Assembly (NCBI GenBank): GCA_905147135.1
Contig: LR990041.1
Span: forward strand, 16,615,907 to 16,679,906
DNA length: 64,000 nt
Direction: 5' to 3'
From: Blastobasis lacticolella
Taxonomy: Eukaryota > Arthropoda > Insecta > Lepidoptera > Blastobasidae
The notes beneath the pieces were generated by a model that saw only the letters and a program-made list of their open reading frames with translations, was not told the DNA's origin and searched no databases. How positions within the stretch are numbered: position 1 is the first letter of the stretch; the number at the start of each line of letters is the position of its first letter. Below are positions 1-11,772 of the stretch, one piece after another. The translations under genes were made by a program, and so were the position numbers.

Positions 1-1462
1 TTACGCAGATTGTCCAAAATAAAGCTACAAATAAATCAATCTTTATTGTTTTGGGCGACTTCAATATGGCAAACTTGCATTGGGATTTTGATGAACAGTT
101 AAATTGTCTGGTACCGCACTCTGTGATAAGTCAAATCGAAATCCTTTTTTCCGACTCCATTGATTTTAACGGTCTCCATCAGGTCAACTCAATTTCAAAC
201 ATAAATGGTCGCACTCTTGATTTGGTTTTGACGAATTGTAAGGAATCAGTTGCAGTGTCACAGAGTTCTAAACCTTTAGTTTCTCTGGACAATCATCATC
301 CGGCCATAGACATAATTTTAAAAGTACAGTCGCTAAAACCTCCTAAAATATATAAACCTCAATCTCTTAATTTTAACAAATCCAATTATGAGGCTATTTG
401 TGACGAGATGTCCGACATTGATTGGAACCTCCACTTGGATGCATCAAATAATGTTGACGACACCGTAAATAATTTTTACGAACTTATATTACCTATTATT
501 AAAAAACACACGCCTCTTACCAACAATGATAATAGTCACTACCCTGTTTGGTTCAGCAAATCCCTTATCCGATGCCTTAAAGAGAAGGCTAAGTATCACC
601 GAAAATTTAAGAAATACTGCAACCGTATGGATCAACTAACATTTGAAATGCTCCGAAAGCGGTGTGACAAAATGCTTAGTGATAACTTCACCGACTTCAA
701 ATTACAAGTTAAAACAAACCTTCGCAACAACCCTAAGTATTTTTGGACATTTATAAAATCAATTAAACGTGATAGCTCCACAATACCTGATGAAATGATG
801 TTGGCAGATCAAGTAGTTCGCGGTGGCCAGGACATTAGTAACTTATTCTCTCTGCACTTCAATTCTATTTACAACTCCAACAATATTTCCCAAAACTCAG
901 CACCGGCGACTGAGACATCCTCCGCCGCAGCTAGTGGAGGTGGATGTCTTAGTACGTGCAGATTCTCCGAAAGTGATATATTTAAAGCTCTCAAATCACT
1001 GGATACTAACAAGGGACCAGGATCTGATGATATACCACCAATTTTCTTAAAAAGATGTGCTGACATTCTGAAAGTTCCACTTACAATTATATTTAACAAA
1101 TCGCTGGCTTGCGGGGTATTTCCTGCTAAGTGGAAACTGGCACATATTACTCCAATTCATAAAAAAGGCGACCACAGCGACATAACTAACTACAGGCCCA
1201 TTTCTATATTGCCAGCTATGGGTAAGGTATTCGAGTCTCTTATTCAAAAAGTTCTGCATCATTATCTTAAACCACTTTTTAATCAGCATCAGCATGGTTT
1301 TCTCCCTGGCAAGTCCACGATATCTAACTTACTCAGCTACACCACCGATGTTTTGCTGTCGATCGAGGAAGGATCAGAAGTGCATGCTATATACACAGAC
1401 TTCAGCAAGGCATTCGATGTGGTTGATCATAGGTTACTGGTCCTAAAGCTTCAACATGCGGG
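1..1462 (+). pseudogene. Jockey-like LINE ORF2, 5' part (endonuclease end and RT start), interrupted
   Basis: The partial open frame begins upstream of the window. It shows the endonuclease GDFN motif at about 54-65 and an NHHPA motif at about 291-305, which corresponds to the SDHxP signature. The RT fingers follow, with NKGPGSDDIPP (about 1009-1041), a NYRPIS motif (about 1189-1206) and the catalytic-type YTDFSKAFD (about 1392-1418). The frame is cut just after LQHAG by the inserted element and reaches a stop at 1496 inside foreign sequence. It is not functional as it stands. Apart from the insertion I see no stop or frameshift in this part. Confidence 0.88.
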
Positions 1463-2280
1463 GGTGGGGGTGATAGTCTGGGCCCTGGGGTGGTAATCCA
1501 GTTGGGGGGAGAACCACCGGTAAGCACCAGGAAACAACATCTTGCCCAGTGCATGCCCGGGAAGTGGACTCGGGCAATGACACCTATCATCAAGTCCTCA
1601 CATGACGTCCGCGTCGTCCACCCTGGTAATGCTGCGGCTCATAACGAGTCCACACCTGGAGATTCAAACTCCGCTCGGAGCCGTAGTAGCGGACATGTGA
1701 TGTGGCGAAGGCGAACAACCGGCGCCTAAACCGGTCCCCCCCCAACACGTCCTTACCCCGACTGGCACGTGGCACAACAGTCGGGGGCCTTCTGTCGCGT
1801 CATCCCGCTAGACAGCAGGTAGGGCAACCTGTGCCACCCACGTGTTTGTGCCGTGCGTGGAGACCCGTACGGGGGGATGAAGGGATCCTGGAGGCTGAGC
1901 GTTGGGTGGGCCGGTTGGTTATAGTGCCTGCCCAAACGCAACACTCCTCTTCGGCCTGGATTTCTCCTCAAACGGGCGGTTGTAGGTTAGCCACCTATGA
2001 TCAATCGGCTGAGGCATCCCGTAAGAGGGCCGCTAGGCTAGGTCGCCGGTTTGTAGGGGGACGGACGGACGGATGGGCGCCCTGTGCGACAGCTGCGGTT
2101 TCACTGCGGTAGTCGCGTCGGGGCACTTGACCAGTTCCGGCCCGACACTCTCTGCAAAAAGGGACCTATATCACTGGGGTAGTTCTGGCGGTGCGTGAAC
2201 TTTTTGCGTGCCGTCCCCACTTTGCGGGCTCCAAGGAGGGTGGAACGCCGCCAGTGATGAATTTTTAACAATCTTTATTT

Positions 2281-3882
2281 ATGGATACTAAACTCACAAC
2301 CAACCCAAACCCCTTGGCAGCATCCCTTAATGCGCCAACAGCCGCAGCCTGTACAGGCTCGGTACCATCAACACCAGCAGCAGCTCCTGCGCCAATTATG
2401 GCTGCACCAGGAGATGCAACTACAGCACCAGTGGCTGAAGCTGCAAGTACGGCAATGGACCTATCCGACCTACAGGAAGCCATGCCGAGCGTCACTCCGA
2501 GGAAGACATCGTCTCCTAGGAGGGATATCTCGGGCGTGGGCGGACCCGGACCACAGCCGACCGCGGCATCAGCCACAGCAACGAAACAAAAAAAGAAAAA
2601 AAAACGGGTCTCTAGTAAAGTGAGGCGCGAGAAGGCAAAGGCCAAAGCAAAGAAGGCTAGGGACCTCGAGGCAGATGGCAACAGGGCGCTTTCATCAGTG
2701 GAGGCGACCCCGAGCCCAAGCGCGGTGCCGGCCGCAGCCGCCCCAGTGGTAGCAGCGAAGGCAAGTGCTAAGGCAGTGCCAGTAGCCGAAGGAGGCCCAG
2801 AGCCTTTTAAAGCCCGCTTATACAGAGGCAAGAGAGCAGGGAAGCTAGTGGCGTCACGTCAGTCGACCCCGGTCGTCAAGACAAAAGACGACAGCAGCAA
2901 GCCCGCTAAACGGAATCGCCCGGACGATTCAATAACACCAACGGACGTTGCAAAACGTCCGAAGACGAAACGCCATCCGGAAGGCTCCGTGAATTACGCT
3001 GATGCGCTTATGTCCAAGGACTTGTGCATGGCGATACTTACGGAGCCTTTCCGCGAACTTAAGGCTGAACACCTCGAGGCCATTGAGGCAGAGATCGATG
3101 AGGCAATTGACCGACAACTGGGGATTCCCAGCGGCAGTGCTTCGACGACCTCAGCTCCTGGCTTCAGGGGACGACCGATACTCGGCGAGGGGGTTGTCAA
3201 ACTTTGGTGTTGGGACGATCGCTCGGTGGAATGGCTCCGCAACAATGCGGAGACGTTCAAATCACCACACCCTGGTACCAGACTGGTGGTCAAACGCCAG
3301 TCTGAATTGCCGAAAAGGGTGAAAGCGTACGTCCTAATACCGAAGTACGGGGGCGAAGGCCTGGACATTGTCCGGCGTCGCCTCGTAGGACAAAACCCGT
3401 GGCATGCCGTCGACCAGTGGGCCGTGTATCACTCGGAGGTGCAGGAGGAGAAGGGGCAACTCCGTTTGATACTGGGCATACTGCAGGCCGACGTAGCCCT
3501 GCTGGACAAGAACGGGAGACGACTGTGCTACAGAGTCGGCTCCGTGTACGTTAAGTACGGGGATGAGGGGAGTGCTAGTGCGGCTGACGCGCCCGCGCCT
3601 CTTCAGGAGCAGCAGATGCAGCCAAACCTAGACCCTGGGGCCCGCCCCGGGGACGAGGGGGATCCTCAAGGCAAACCCGGTCGCATGACCGAGGTCAGCC
3701 AGGGGACACCAGGCAGTGTCACCGCTGCTCCGCCACTGATCCCGACCTCAGCGAAGCCTCCTGACGCTTCTAAGAAGCGACGGGAGGCAACGCTGACGGC
3801 GGACAGGGGATCCTCGTCCGAGGAGGAGAGGGAGTTGCTTGGTAGTGATGGCTTCGCTACATACGACTCCAGCTCTTCCTAA
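2281..3882 (+). CDS. LINE ORF1 protein (DUF4780-like, gag-equivalent)
   Basis: The 533-residue protein is the RNA-binding ORF1 product expected to coat the element's RNA. The N-terminal 230 residues are low-complexity, rich in Ala, Pro and Lys, with a very basic stretch near residues 100-125 (KKKKKK then RREKAKAKAKK) that could bind nucleic acid or act as a nuclear signal. A folded block at about 240-430 contains WCWDDRSVEWL and RLVGQNPWHAVDQW and resembles the DUF4780 domain of arthropod LINE ORF1s. No CCHC zinc knuckles are visible, unlike jockey and R1 ORF1. The acidic Ser-rich C-terminus overlaps the start of ORF2 by 44 bases in another frame. No internal stop is present. Confidence 0.85.
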   Translation: MDTKLTTNPNPLAASLNAPTAAACTGSVPSTPAAAPAPIMAAPGDATTAPVAEAASTAMDLSDLQEAMPSVTPRKTSSPRRDISGVGGPGPQPTAASATATKQKKKKKRVSSKVRREKAKAKAKKARDLEADGNRALSSVEATPSPSAVPAAAAPVVAAKASAKAVPVAEGGPEPFKARLYRGKRAGKLVASRQSTPVVKTKDDSSKPAKRNRPDDSITPTDVAKRPKTKRHPEGSVNYADALMSKDLCMAILTEPFRELKAEHLEAIEAEIDEAIDRQLGIPSGSASTTSAPGFRGRPILGEGVVKLWCWDDRSVEWLRNNAETFKSPHPGTRLVVKRQSELPKRVKAYVLIPKYGGEGLDIVRRRLVGQNPWHAVDQWAVYHSEVQEEKGQLRLILGILQADVALLDKNGRRLCYRVGSVYVKYGDEGSASAADAPAPLQEQQMQPNLDPGARPGDEGDPQGKPGRMTEVSQGTPGSVTAAPPLIPTSAKPPDASKKRREATLTADRGSSSEEERELLGSDGFATYDSSSS

Positions 3883-6800
3883 GGTTAACGTATTACAGAT
3901 CAACCTCCAACACAGTCAGACTGCAACGGCTTCCCTACGCAGGATGTTGGAGGTACAACCACTGACTGTAGCCATGATCCAGGAGCCGTGGATCAGGGGA
4001 GGGAGGGTCTACGGTCTGAGCAGCTTGGGAGGCGACCTAATCTATGACACCACGGTGGGTAACCCTCGTACGTGCATATACGTCCCCAAGCATGTCAGCG
4101 CCGTACTCTTAACCGAGTATTGTTCCAGGAATCTGACAACTGTCAGGACCAGGAGCGCGCCCAACAGCAACCTGCCTCCGATGGTGCTTGCATCGGCGTA
4201 CCTGCCAAGTGACGCTGAGGCACCCATACCGGAGCTGGCACGTCTGATCCAGCACTGCGAAGCAGAGGACCTAGAGGTAATCATCGCAACGGACGCAAAC
4301 GCGCACCACCCACTATGGGGGAGCGAGACCGCGAACGGCAGAGGTGAGGATCTTATTAATTATCTTATGACAACCAGACTCTCGTTAATCAATCGGGGCG
4401 CGGAACCCACTTTTGTAACACGTAGGGCTCAAACAATAATAGATCTGACTTTAGCATCGGACCGGGCATCTAACCTAATCTCGGACTGGCATGTGTCTGA
4501 CGAGGCTTCCTGCTCTGATCACCGATGGATCAGATTTAAATTGAACATAGAAAACCGGGAAAGGAGTGTGAGCAGAAATCCTCGCAAAACGGACCGTATT
4601 AGGTACGCGATTTGTGCGGAGAAATCCCTAGCAAGGATAGCAATACCACCCACCTACCATACAGACAATGACATAGACAAACAGGTTGACAAGCTAACGT
4701 TAACTCTAACAGACGCCTACGAACAGACATGCCCCCTAACTTCCCCTCGGTCGGGACCGAAACCGCGGCATCAGTGGTGGGGACCCGAACTGGAGAAACT
4801 AAAACGGAAACTTAGGAAGCAGTTCAATAGGGCCAAAAACACAAGATGCGACAGTGACTGGGACACCTACAAGGAGACCCAGAAGAAATACAAGAAGCGT
4901 GTCCGGCAACGGAAGGAGGAGTGCTGGAGACGCTTTTGCTCCGGTATAGAATCGAACACCCAGGCTGCTAGGATAAAAAACGTACTTAGTAACGATAAAG
5001 TCCACAACCTAGGATCACTAATCAAACCTGACAAAACATACACTAAAACGGACTCGGAGACATGTGAGCTACTGCTAGGCACGCACTTTCCGGGCTGCGA
5101 AATTAACAATGAGCAGACATGGAGTGAGACAGCGGAGCACCATCCGAGTAAAGCAGAATGGGAACAAGTTGAGAAAGTTGTGACCAGAGATAAGGTAAGA
5201 TGGGCAATGGACAGTTTCCTACCATACAAGGCACCAGGCCCGGATGGAATATTCCCCGGCCTACTGAAATGGTGTGGTGGGAGACTACTCGATCATTTGG
5301 TCAGTATATACAGGGCCTGTCTTGCTAAAAGATATATACCGATAAAGTGGAGAGAGGTTAGGGTTGTGTTTATTCCGAAGCCCGGCAAAAGTGACTACAC
5401 ACAACCCAAAGCTTTCAGGCCCATCAGTCTGACATCGTTCCTGCTGAAGGTCCTGGAAAGAATATGCGACAGAGACATCAGAGACTCAGCGCTAATAAAG
5501 TTCCCTCTCCACAAAAATCAGCATGCATACACTGCAGGCAAAAGCACAGAATCAGCATTGCATAGCGTAACGACTCACATCGAACACGCTATGGCGTCTA
5601 AGCAATCCACTCTAGGAGTCTTCATAGACATAGAAGGTGCTTTTGACAAAACACACTTTGGGAGCATCAATCAGGCACTGATCAAGCATGGAGTAAAAGA
5701 TACCATAGCCGGATGGATCGACTCAATGCTGAGACGCAGGGCCGTACGAATAACGATAAATAACACAACCAGAGCAGTGGTCGCTAGGGGATGCCCACAG
5801 GGTGGGGTCTTATCTCCGTTATTGTGGAATATTGTAGTCAACGAGCTTATAAGCCGGTTAAATGACAACAGATTCCATACAACTGGCTATGCAGATGACA
5901 TAGCCATACTTATTAGCGGACCATTTGAGAACGTTCTGTGCGACCTCATGAGGTCTGCACTAAAAATAGTCGAAAGCTGGTGCAGTGAGCACGACCTCTC
6001 GGTCAATCCATCCAAGACAGAGATGGTCCTGTTCACACACAAGAGGAATCTGGGAGAACTCAGACTCCCCAAGCTATTCGGTACCAAACTATCCTTAACA
6101 GACGAGGTCAAGTACCTTGGGGTCATTTTCGACAACAAACTGTAATGGAACAAACATCTGGAACACAAACTGGCCAAAGCCAGCATCTCAATGTGGCAGT
6201 GTAGCAGACTGCTTGGCAAAACATGGGGAATCTCCCCCAGGATTGCCAGGTGGCTGTATACAGCCGTGGTGAGGCCTTTCGTTGCCTATGGCGCGGTGGC
6301 CTGGTGGTCCAGAACCAAGCTCAATACAGCGGTCAACAGGCTGCAACGGTTCCAGAGAATGGCATGCTCTGCCATAACGGGCTGTATGCGCTCGACACCA
6401 TCAGCTTCACTTGAAGTATTACTGGGACTGCCACCTCTTGATCTGCATATACAGCAGGAGGCAAAGATGGCAATTCTAAGACTTAAGATAACAAGACAAT
6501 GGAACAATAAACTTGGCTCCCATCAAACCTTATGGGAAACAATGGTTCAGAGTAACCCTATGTTTGAGGCCAAGTGTGACCGAATCGCAAAACAGTTCAT
6601 ATTTGGCAAGAGATACCAGATACAAACTGCGGAAACGGAGGCAGACTGGTCTGGAATAGGAGAAGTCCGTATCTATACGGACGGATCCAAGACCGACCAA
6701 GGCACCGGTGCAGGGATCTTCTCGCTGGATCTGAATATTAAGAGTTCCATACCATTAGGGGAACATAGTACCATATTCCAATGCGAGTGTGTAGCAATCA

Positions 6801-7492
6801 CACAGGCCGCCATGCGAGTAAAGAGACTTGGTATAAGCGACCAAGGTATCCGAATTTTATCGGACAGCATGTCAGTCTTGAAGGCATTGGGAAAGAACAG
6901 CATAAACTCTGCCCTAATCCTGGAGTGCCACCAGGCACTGGAAGATATCTCCCTGACAAACAGGGTTACGATACAATGGATCAAGGGTCACAGCAATTCG
7001 ATGGGGAACGATGCCGCCGATGAGCTGGCAAGAAAGGGATCAGGGACGGAAATTGCTGGTCCTCCTCCGTCCCTGCCCCTCTCTTTTAACACACTGCGAG
7101 CATGGGTGAGCAAACACACTACGGACCAGCACAATAAGCGTTGGCAAAACACAATAGGATGTAGACAGACGAAGTTGGTTGTGACCGAACGATCACCTAG
7201 ACTAACTAATAAACTGCTAGATCTCAAACGGACAGAACTCAGGACAGTAGTTGGTACAATAACAGGACACCTCCCCCTGAACAAACTACTGTTCACAATA
7301 GGAGCTACAGACAGCCCTTTATGCAGGGGATGCCTAGTAGACGAGGAAACAGCGGCCCATGCGGTCCTGGAGTGTGAGGGACTTAAGGACCACAGGGTAA
7401 AAGTCACGTTAGGAACAGGGTCCCTCCGAGAGATCTGCGAGCGTCCGAAGAGACTGCTGGACTTCTGGAGGGAGCTGGGCTGGCTAAACTAG
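3839..7492 (+). pseudogene. LOA/I-type LINE ORF2: endonuclease, RT and RNase H, with one in-frame stop
   Basis: The reading frame has 1218 codons and a single TAA at 6143-6145, after 768 residues; the same frame continues without a break to 7492. Domains in order: APE endonuclease (residues about 1-230: IQEPW, TDANAHH, SDHRW); reverse transcriptase (about 440-700: PGPDGIFPGLL, FRPISLTS, FIDIEGAFD, GCPQGGVLSPLL, YADD); thumb and linker, where the stop falls; RNase H (about 940-1060: IYTDGSK, a conserved Glu, SDSMSVL, and GHSNSMGNDAADELA); and a Cys/His cluster near residue 1165. The first Met overlaps ORF1. A single lesion in an otherwise clean frame suggests a young insertion. Whether the stop is real or a sequencing error cannot be decided here. 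Confidence 0.88.
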
Positions 7493-7569
7493 CACGCCTT
7501 AACTACGCACAAAGGACCAAGTTTGAGTTCAAGTGCGGAAAGAGGAGCCCATTAACCTTAACCTTTAAC

Positions 7570-8598
7570 CTTCAACATGCGGGAATATGTGGCTCTTTAT
7601 TGCGGTGGTGTGAATCTTACCTTAACAATCGTAGCCAAATTATTAGAATCCGCGGGTTTAAGTCAAAAGCTAGACCAGTACCCTCCGGTGTCCCACAGGG
7701 GTCACATCTGGGACCACTTTTCTTTGTACTATTTATTGATGACCTTTGCGATACCATTACATCCAGCTACAAGTTATATGCTGACGACTTAAAGATTTAT
7801 AGAGTTATTAGAACAACAGATGACATTGAGCTTTTGCAAAGGGACGTCGATGCTATACATCGGTGGTGTGTTCAGAACCGAATGCTACTTAACCCTACCA
7901 AGTGTGCTCATATTAAGTTCAGTCGAAAACGAGAACCTACTGACGCTACATACTACATTAATGGTGAGCCACTAACCGAGGTCTCAAAAATTCGGGATTT
8001 GGGCGTGACATTAGATAAAAAACTTGACTTCCGAGAACACATCAATGGTATTGCTCGCCGAGGAGCTCAGCTATCTGGCTTTTTGGTTCGTCAAACTAAA
8101 CTTTTCCGCGAATCCGATATATCAATACTGCTTTTCAACTGCTTTGTCCGCAGTATTTTAGAATACTGTAGTCCAGTCTGGAGTCCTACGTACGAAACGC
8201 ACATAAACAGATTAGAGAGACTACAAAAGCGTTTTCTATACCACGTCTCATATATGGACAAAATCTGTCACACACACCCAAACTACGAGTCTAGACTTGC
8301 GTACCACAAAGTGACCCCCCTCCACAAAAGACGTAACACAGCTGACATGATATTTTTGTACAAGATTTTGCATGGATTGATAGATTGTCCAGAGTTACTG
8401 CAAAAAATTAACATTTCCGTCCCACGTTTATCCAGCAGACTGCACAATAGGCTTACCTTCAGCCCTCCTTACAGTAGAACTAACTATGGGCAGCACTCTT
8501 CTTTATCCAGAATGTGTGCAAATTATAATAGGTTAATACCATTGTTTGATATCTTTGGCACATCAATCGGCTTTATAAAGAAAACATTGAGCTCGTGA
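7570..8598 (+). pseudogene. Jockey-like LINE ORF2, 3' part (RT palm, thumb and C-terminus)
   Basis: The frame resumes at the second copy of the 14-bp duplication. It reads SGVPQGSHLGPLFFVLFIDD and the YADD catalytic box (about 7777-7790), then the thumb (RDLGVTLDKKL) and a conserved C-terminal region ending at the TGA at 8596-8598. The frame is clean from the junction to the stop. It is the same protein that begins at the left edge, so the split comes only from the nested element. Confidence 0.88.
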
Positions 8599-10571
8599 TC
8601 GTGTACCTGTATATGAAAGTGTTTAATCTTTAAATTCTAAATTTATTTTGTGTTTTGTTATTATATAATTTAGTGAAATTTATGTGTTAGGTACCTCATA
8701 AGTAGTGATATATATGCATGCTGTGTCTACTTCGAGAAGGATGTACACTGTTTTCTACCATACGAGCTTTGTTAATTAAGTCTTCTATCTTGTGTAACAT
8801 CTAGTTTAGTAGACCTAATAAAAAAAAAAAAAAAAAAAAAAAAAGGTACCTACAAAGCAAAATATACTAATTTCTTACTTTCGTCATCTTCATTTAAATT
8901 ATTAATAAGCACAAATGAAACAACTGTGCAAATGTAGACGCACGACAGTGTGACGCCTTGTTCGAAAAAAGGGGCACCGGCCATTTTCAATCTATTTTCG
9001 ATCCTACTTAGAAAATAAATAATGTATTTCGACTCTTTCCGAAAATCTAATCCACCGCACTCATTAGTCATCTTACCTTTTAAATGAAATATACTTCAAT
9101 TAATTAATTAAGGTACCTACAAAGCAAAATATACTAATTTCTTACTTTCGTCATCTTCATTTAAATTATTAATAAGCACAAATGAAACAACTGTGCAAAT
9201 GTAGACGCACGACAGTGTGACGCCTTGTTCGGAAAAAGGGGCACCGGCCATTTTCGATCTATTTTCGACCCTACTTTCTAGTATCGGCATAGTTTCGGCT
9301 TCGTATGTACTCACACGCGTGCGACAGAGACGACGCTCTACGAAGCCGAACTAAACGATGTGCATTATTTACGGCCGATACCTGTTATGTGCTTAAGGTA
9401 ACTCAACAATTCAAACTACTTAGGTACTTGCAATTTTAATTAAATATCTATTGGCATACTGCAATTTTAATTAAATAAATAATTATTTTTATCTATTGCC
9501 ATTCACCAGAACACAGACATAACAGACTAAACACAAATCACAAATCACAAATATTTCCTGTTCGCTCACTCTACAATGATTATGAATCTTGCTATTCCGT
9601 TTTTTCACCCATAGGAACGTTTGTTGTTGTTTTGAAGGTTCACCACGTTGCTCTAGCTAATAACGATAAGACGTTTCTTTTGAAACATCTTTGTAAATTT
9701 TATAATTTCCTTATCAAATTTAAATCAAACCATTTAATAGACGGTGTAATGTAGAGCACTGTTATGTGAAAGCGCAAGTATGGAAATATACCTGGATTAT
9801 CCTTTCACCGATAAGTAAACAATCGTGGTCGTGGCTATCGGGAGTAATAGTGTGAATTTGCAATAATTGAAATCTTTATCTTAAAACAACATGTCATTAA
9901 AGACAGATTTAAAATTATTGGCAAATTGAGTTATATTTCGGTGTCTAAATAGATATGGAAATATTTCGATGTAAACAGGGTCGGATTTAGTATTTGTTGC
10001 ATAGAATTTTAATACTCAAATGTACATAGCGGTCCGCAATTTTATATTTATTAGGGTTCCGTACCAAAAATTTACCTAAATGATATTTTAAATGTTCAGA
10101 CATTTAAAAAAAAAACTTTAACGTATTAATTGCGAATTTACGTTTATTTTCATTTATTTATTCTTCTAGGTTTCCTGAAGACCAGACATGGTGATGCATG
10201 GCTGCAAATTGGAAGTGCTGTGTTGTAAACATTTTAAAGAACAAGATAATAAGTAGGTACCAATATGCAAGTCCCTTCTGTCCTGGTGCCGTACCTACCA
10301 GATTTTTTACTGAAAATAAAGAATATGCTGTCTGTTTGATATATTTATGTACCTACATAAATACCCTTTTCATAATTTTTTTTGTTCATTGTGATGCGAT
10401 GTCTCTAGAGTGCACGGCATTCACGGTATGTAGGATCGAGAGATCGAAAAGACTGTGGTAGGTATCAAGGCGTGGGTTTGATCCCCAGACACCTTAATAT
10501 TTCATATATGGATTCAAATAATTTATTTGGCTTTTTAGTGAAGGAAAATATCGTGAAAAAACTTGCATGTT

Positions 10572-11445
10572 TTTTTATTTATTTTTATTTTTATATTTAT
10601 TTGGAAAACAAACAGCATGTATGACAATAAATTAATAACTAAGTCAATAGCTAATACGCCAATAATATGTTTTCACATTTAACAACTAAGATGGGATGCG
10701 ACTTGCCTTGCGAGGCTATAACCTAACATAATAGTACTTTAGAAAATTAACATTTCAGTAGGTACTTAACTACTAACAAGTAATAAAGAGAATACCACAC
10801 CAATACACTAGACAACAGAGTCAAACCAATTATTTGTTAAATGCCTCTTCACCCAGTTCGGATTTGAATTAAATATGTCAATATTCAGTTTGTTTGCAGA
10901 CTGGTTGAATTCCGAGATTGCACGACAGAAATATGAATTTTTACGATAGTTTGTAGAAAAAGATGAACATGATAAAACATTTAGTTGTCGACGTAGTATC
11001 GCTCTATTCGGTAATGTAAAATAAAGATGGCTTAAAAGTTGAGGGCAGTCTATTCTACTTTGTGCAATATTCATTACGAAAATAATGTCTGCAATATTCC
11101 GTCTAACCACGAGGGGAAGAATGTGATGCCGTTTACACCTACTCTCATAATTACTATTGAATTGCTTACACTTAAAATCTAAGTATTTCATAAATCTTTT
11201 TTGTATAGATTCAAGTCTATTAATATATTTGTTATACATCGGGCTCCATACCTGAGATGCGTACTCGAGGGAACTACGCACAATCGAACAATATAACACT
11301 TTTATAGATTTAACTTTCTTGAAGTTAGCACTTGATCGGATGATAAAGCCTAAAGCCTTATTTGCTTTGGTAACTATACTATTAATATGTTCCTCATATA
11401 AAATTTTAGAGTCTTGATAAACGCCTAGATCTTTAATTAATGAAA
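10572..11445 (-). mobile_element. 5'-truncated jockey/CR1-like LINE insertion, present only in copy A
   Basis: Copy B runs straight across this site, so the insertion followed the duplication. The flanks carry a 5-bp ATGTT repeat (10567-10571 and 11446-11450). On the - strand it starts inside ORF2 (IKDLGVYQDSK, then the thumb and the YASQVWSPMYNKYINRLE region) and codes to a stop at 10808. A 3' UTR and a T-rich (A-rich on its own strand) tail follow. It belongs to the same broad group as the element at 1-8844 but is a different family. Confidence 0.85.
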
Positions 11446-11568
11446 ATGTTAGAGATTAATTCCAATTGTGAAGTCTGCCAATCCGCATTGGGCCTGAGTG
11501 GTAAACTATTGCCCGTTATCTCTCAATGAGAGAACAGATCCATTCCCTAGTAGTTTAGATGTGTATAT

Positions 11569-11606
11569 ATATGTCATACACATATATGTATATATATGTG
11601 TATGAC
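11569..11606. repeat. TA-rich palindrome, copy A only
   Basis: Alternating TA/TG sequence forms a hairpin, with 15-bp perfect arms starting GTCATACACATATAT around a GTAT centre. Copy B has only a short GTGTATAGGCTG at this point, so the stretch expanded in A or collapsed in B. Confidence 0.7.
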
Positions 11607-11772
11607 GACGACGGTGATAACGATTAGGTCGGCACCTTCATTGCACTTTTATTATAATGACAATATAAATATGTACAAGTCAGATTTGTTTGTGTTTGCT
11701 ACGGAATAGAAATTCGTAGTAAAAAATAACTTATCTGTAGATGGGCTGCCTTGTTTCGTCCCTGCATTTGGT

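Larger units (their letters stand above)
1463..7569 (+). mobile_element. LOA/I-type LINE with RNase H, full length, nested in a jockey element
   Basis: A 6.1-kb element is bounded by a perfect 14-bp target-site duplication (1449-1462 and 7570-7583, beginning CTTCAACATG). It has a GC-rich 5' UTR of about 0.8 kb and two overlapping ORFs. The 3' tail is not poly(A) but a short TTAACC-type repeat (about 7550-7569). An RNase H domain after the RT, a DUF4780-like ORF1 and the non-A tail together point to the LOA/I group rather than jockey or R1. The 5' UTR (1463-2280) contains no convincing gene; the short ORFs there are chance frames in GC-rich sequence. Confidence 0.88.
1..8844 (+). mobile_element. 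Jockey-like non-LTR retrotransposon, split by a nested LINE
   Basis: The element runs off the left edge of the window: the reading frame is open from base 3. It encodes the end of an APE-type endonuclease followed by a reverse transcriptase. The frame breaks off at a 14-bp sequence (1449-1462) that recurs at 7570-7583, and coding resumes there in the same frame. The 3' UTR is 8599-8820. It ends in AATAAA (8817-8822) that runs straight into 24 further A residues (8821-8844), the usual 3' end of a jockey-type element. The 5' end and the outer target-site duplication lie outside the window or cannot be recognised. Confidence 0.9.

Noticed and set aside
2265..2831. 188-codon - strand ORF opposite LINE ORF1
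   Set aside because: Antisense reading of the Ala/Lys-rich ORF1 coding sequence. Its composition follows from the other strand.
8850..9314. Two near-identical - strand ORFs of 65-73 codons (also at 40630-40827)
   Set aside because: They are the same repeated DNA block read in one frame. They have no domain, and the identity follows from the DNA repeat.
10198..10461. 87-codon ORF upstream of P450 A, also at 41716-41979
   Set aside because: Conserved only because the segment is duplicated. The inverted third copy does not keep the frame, and no domain is visible.
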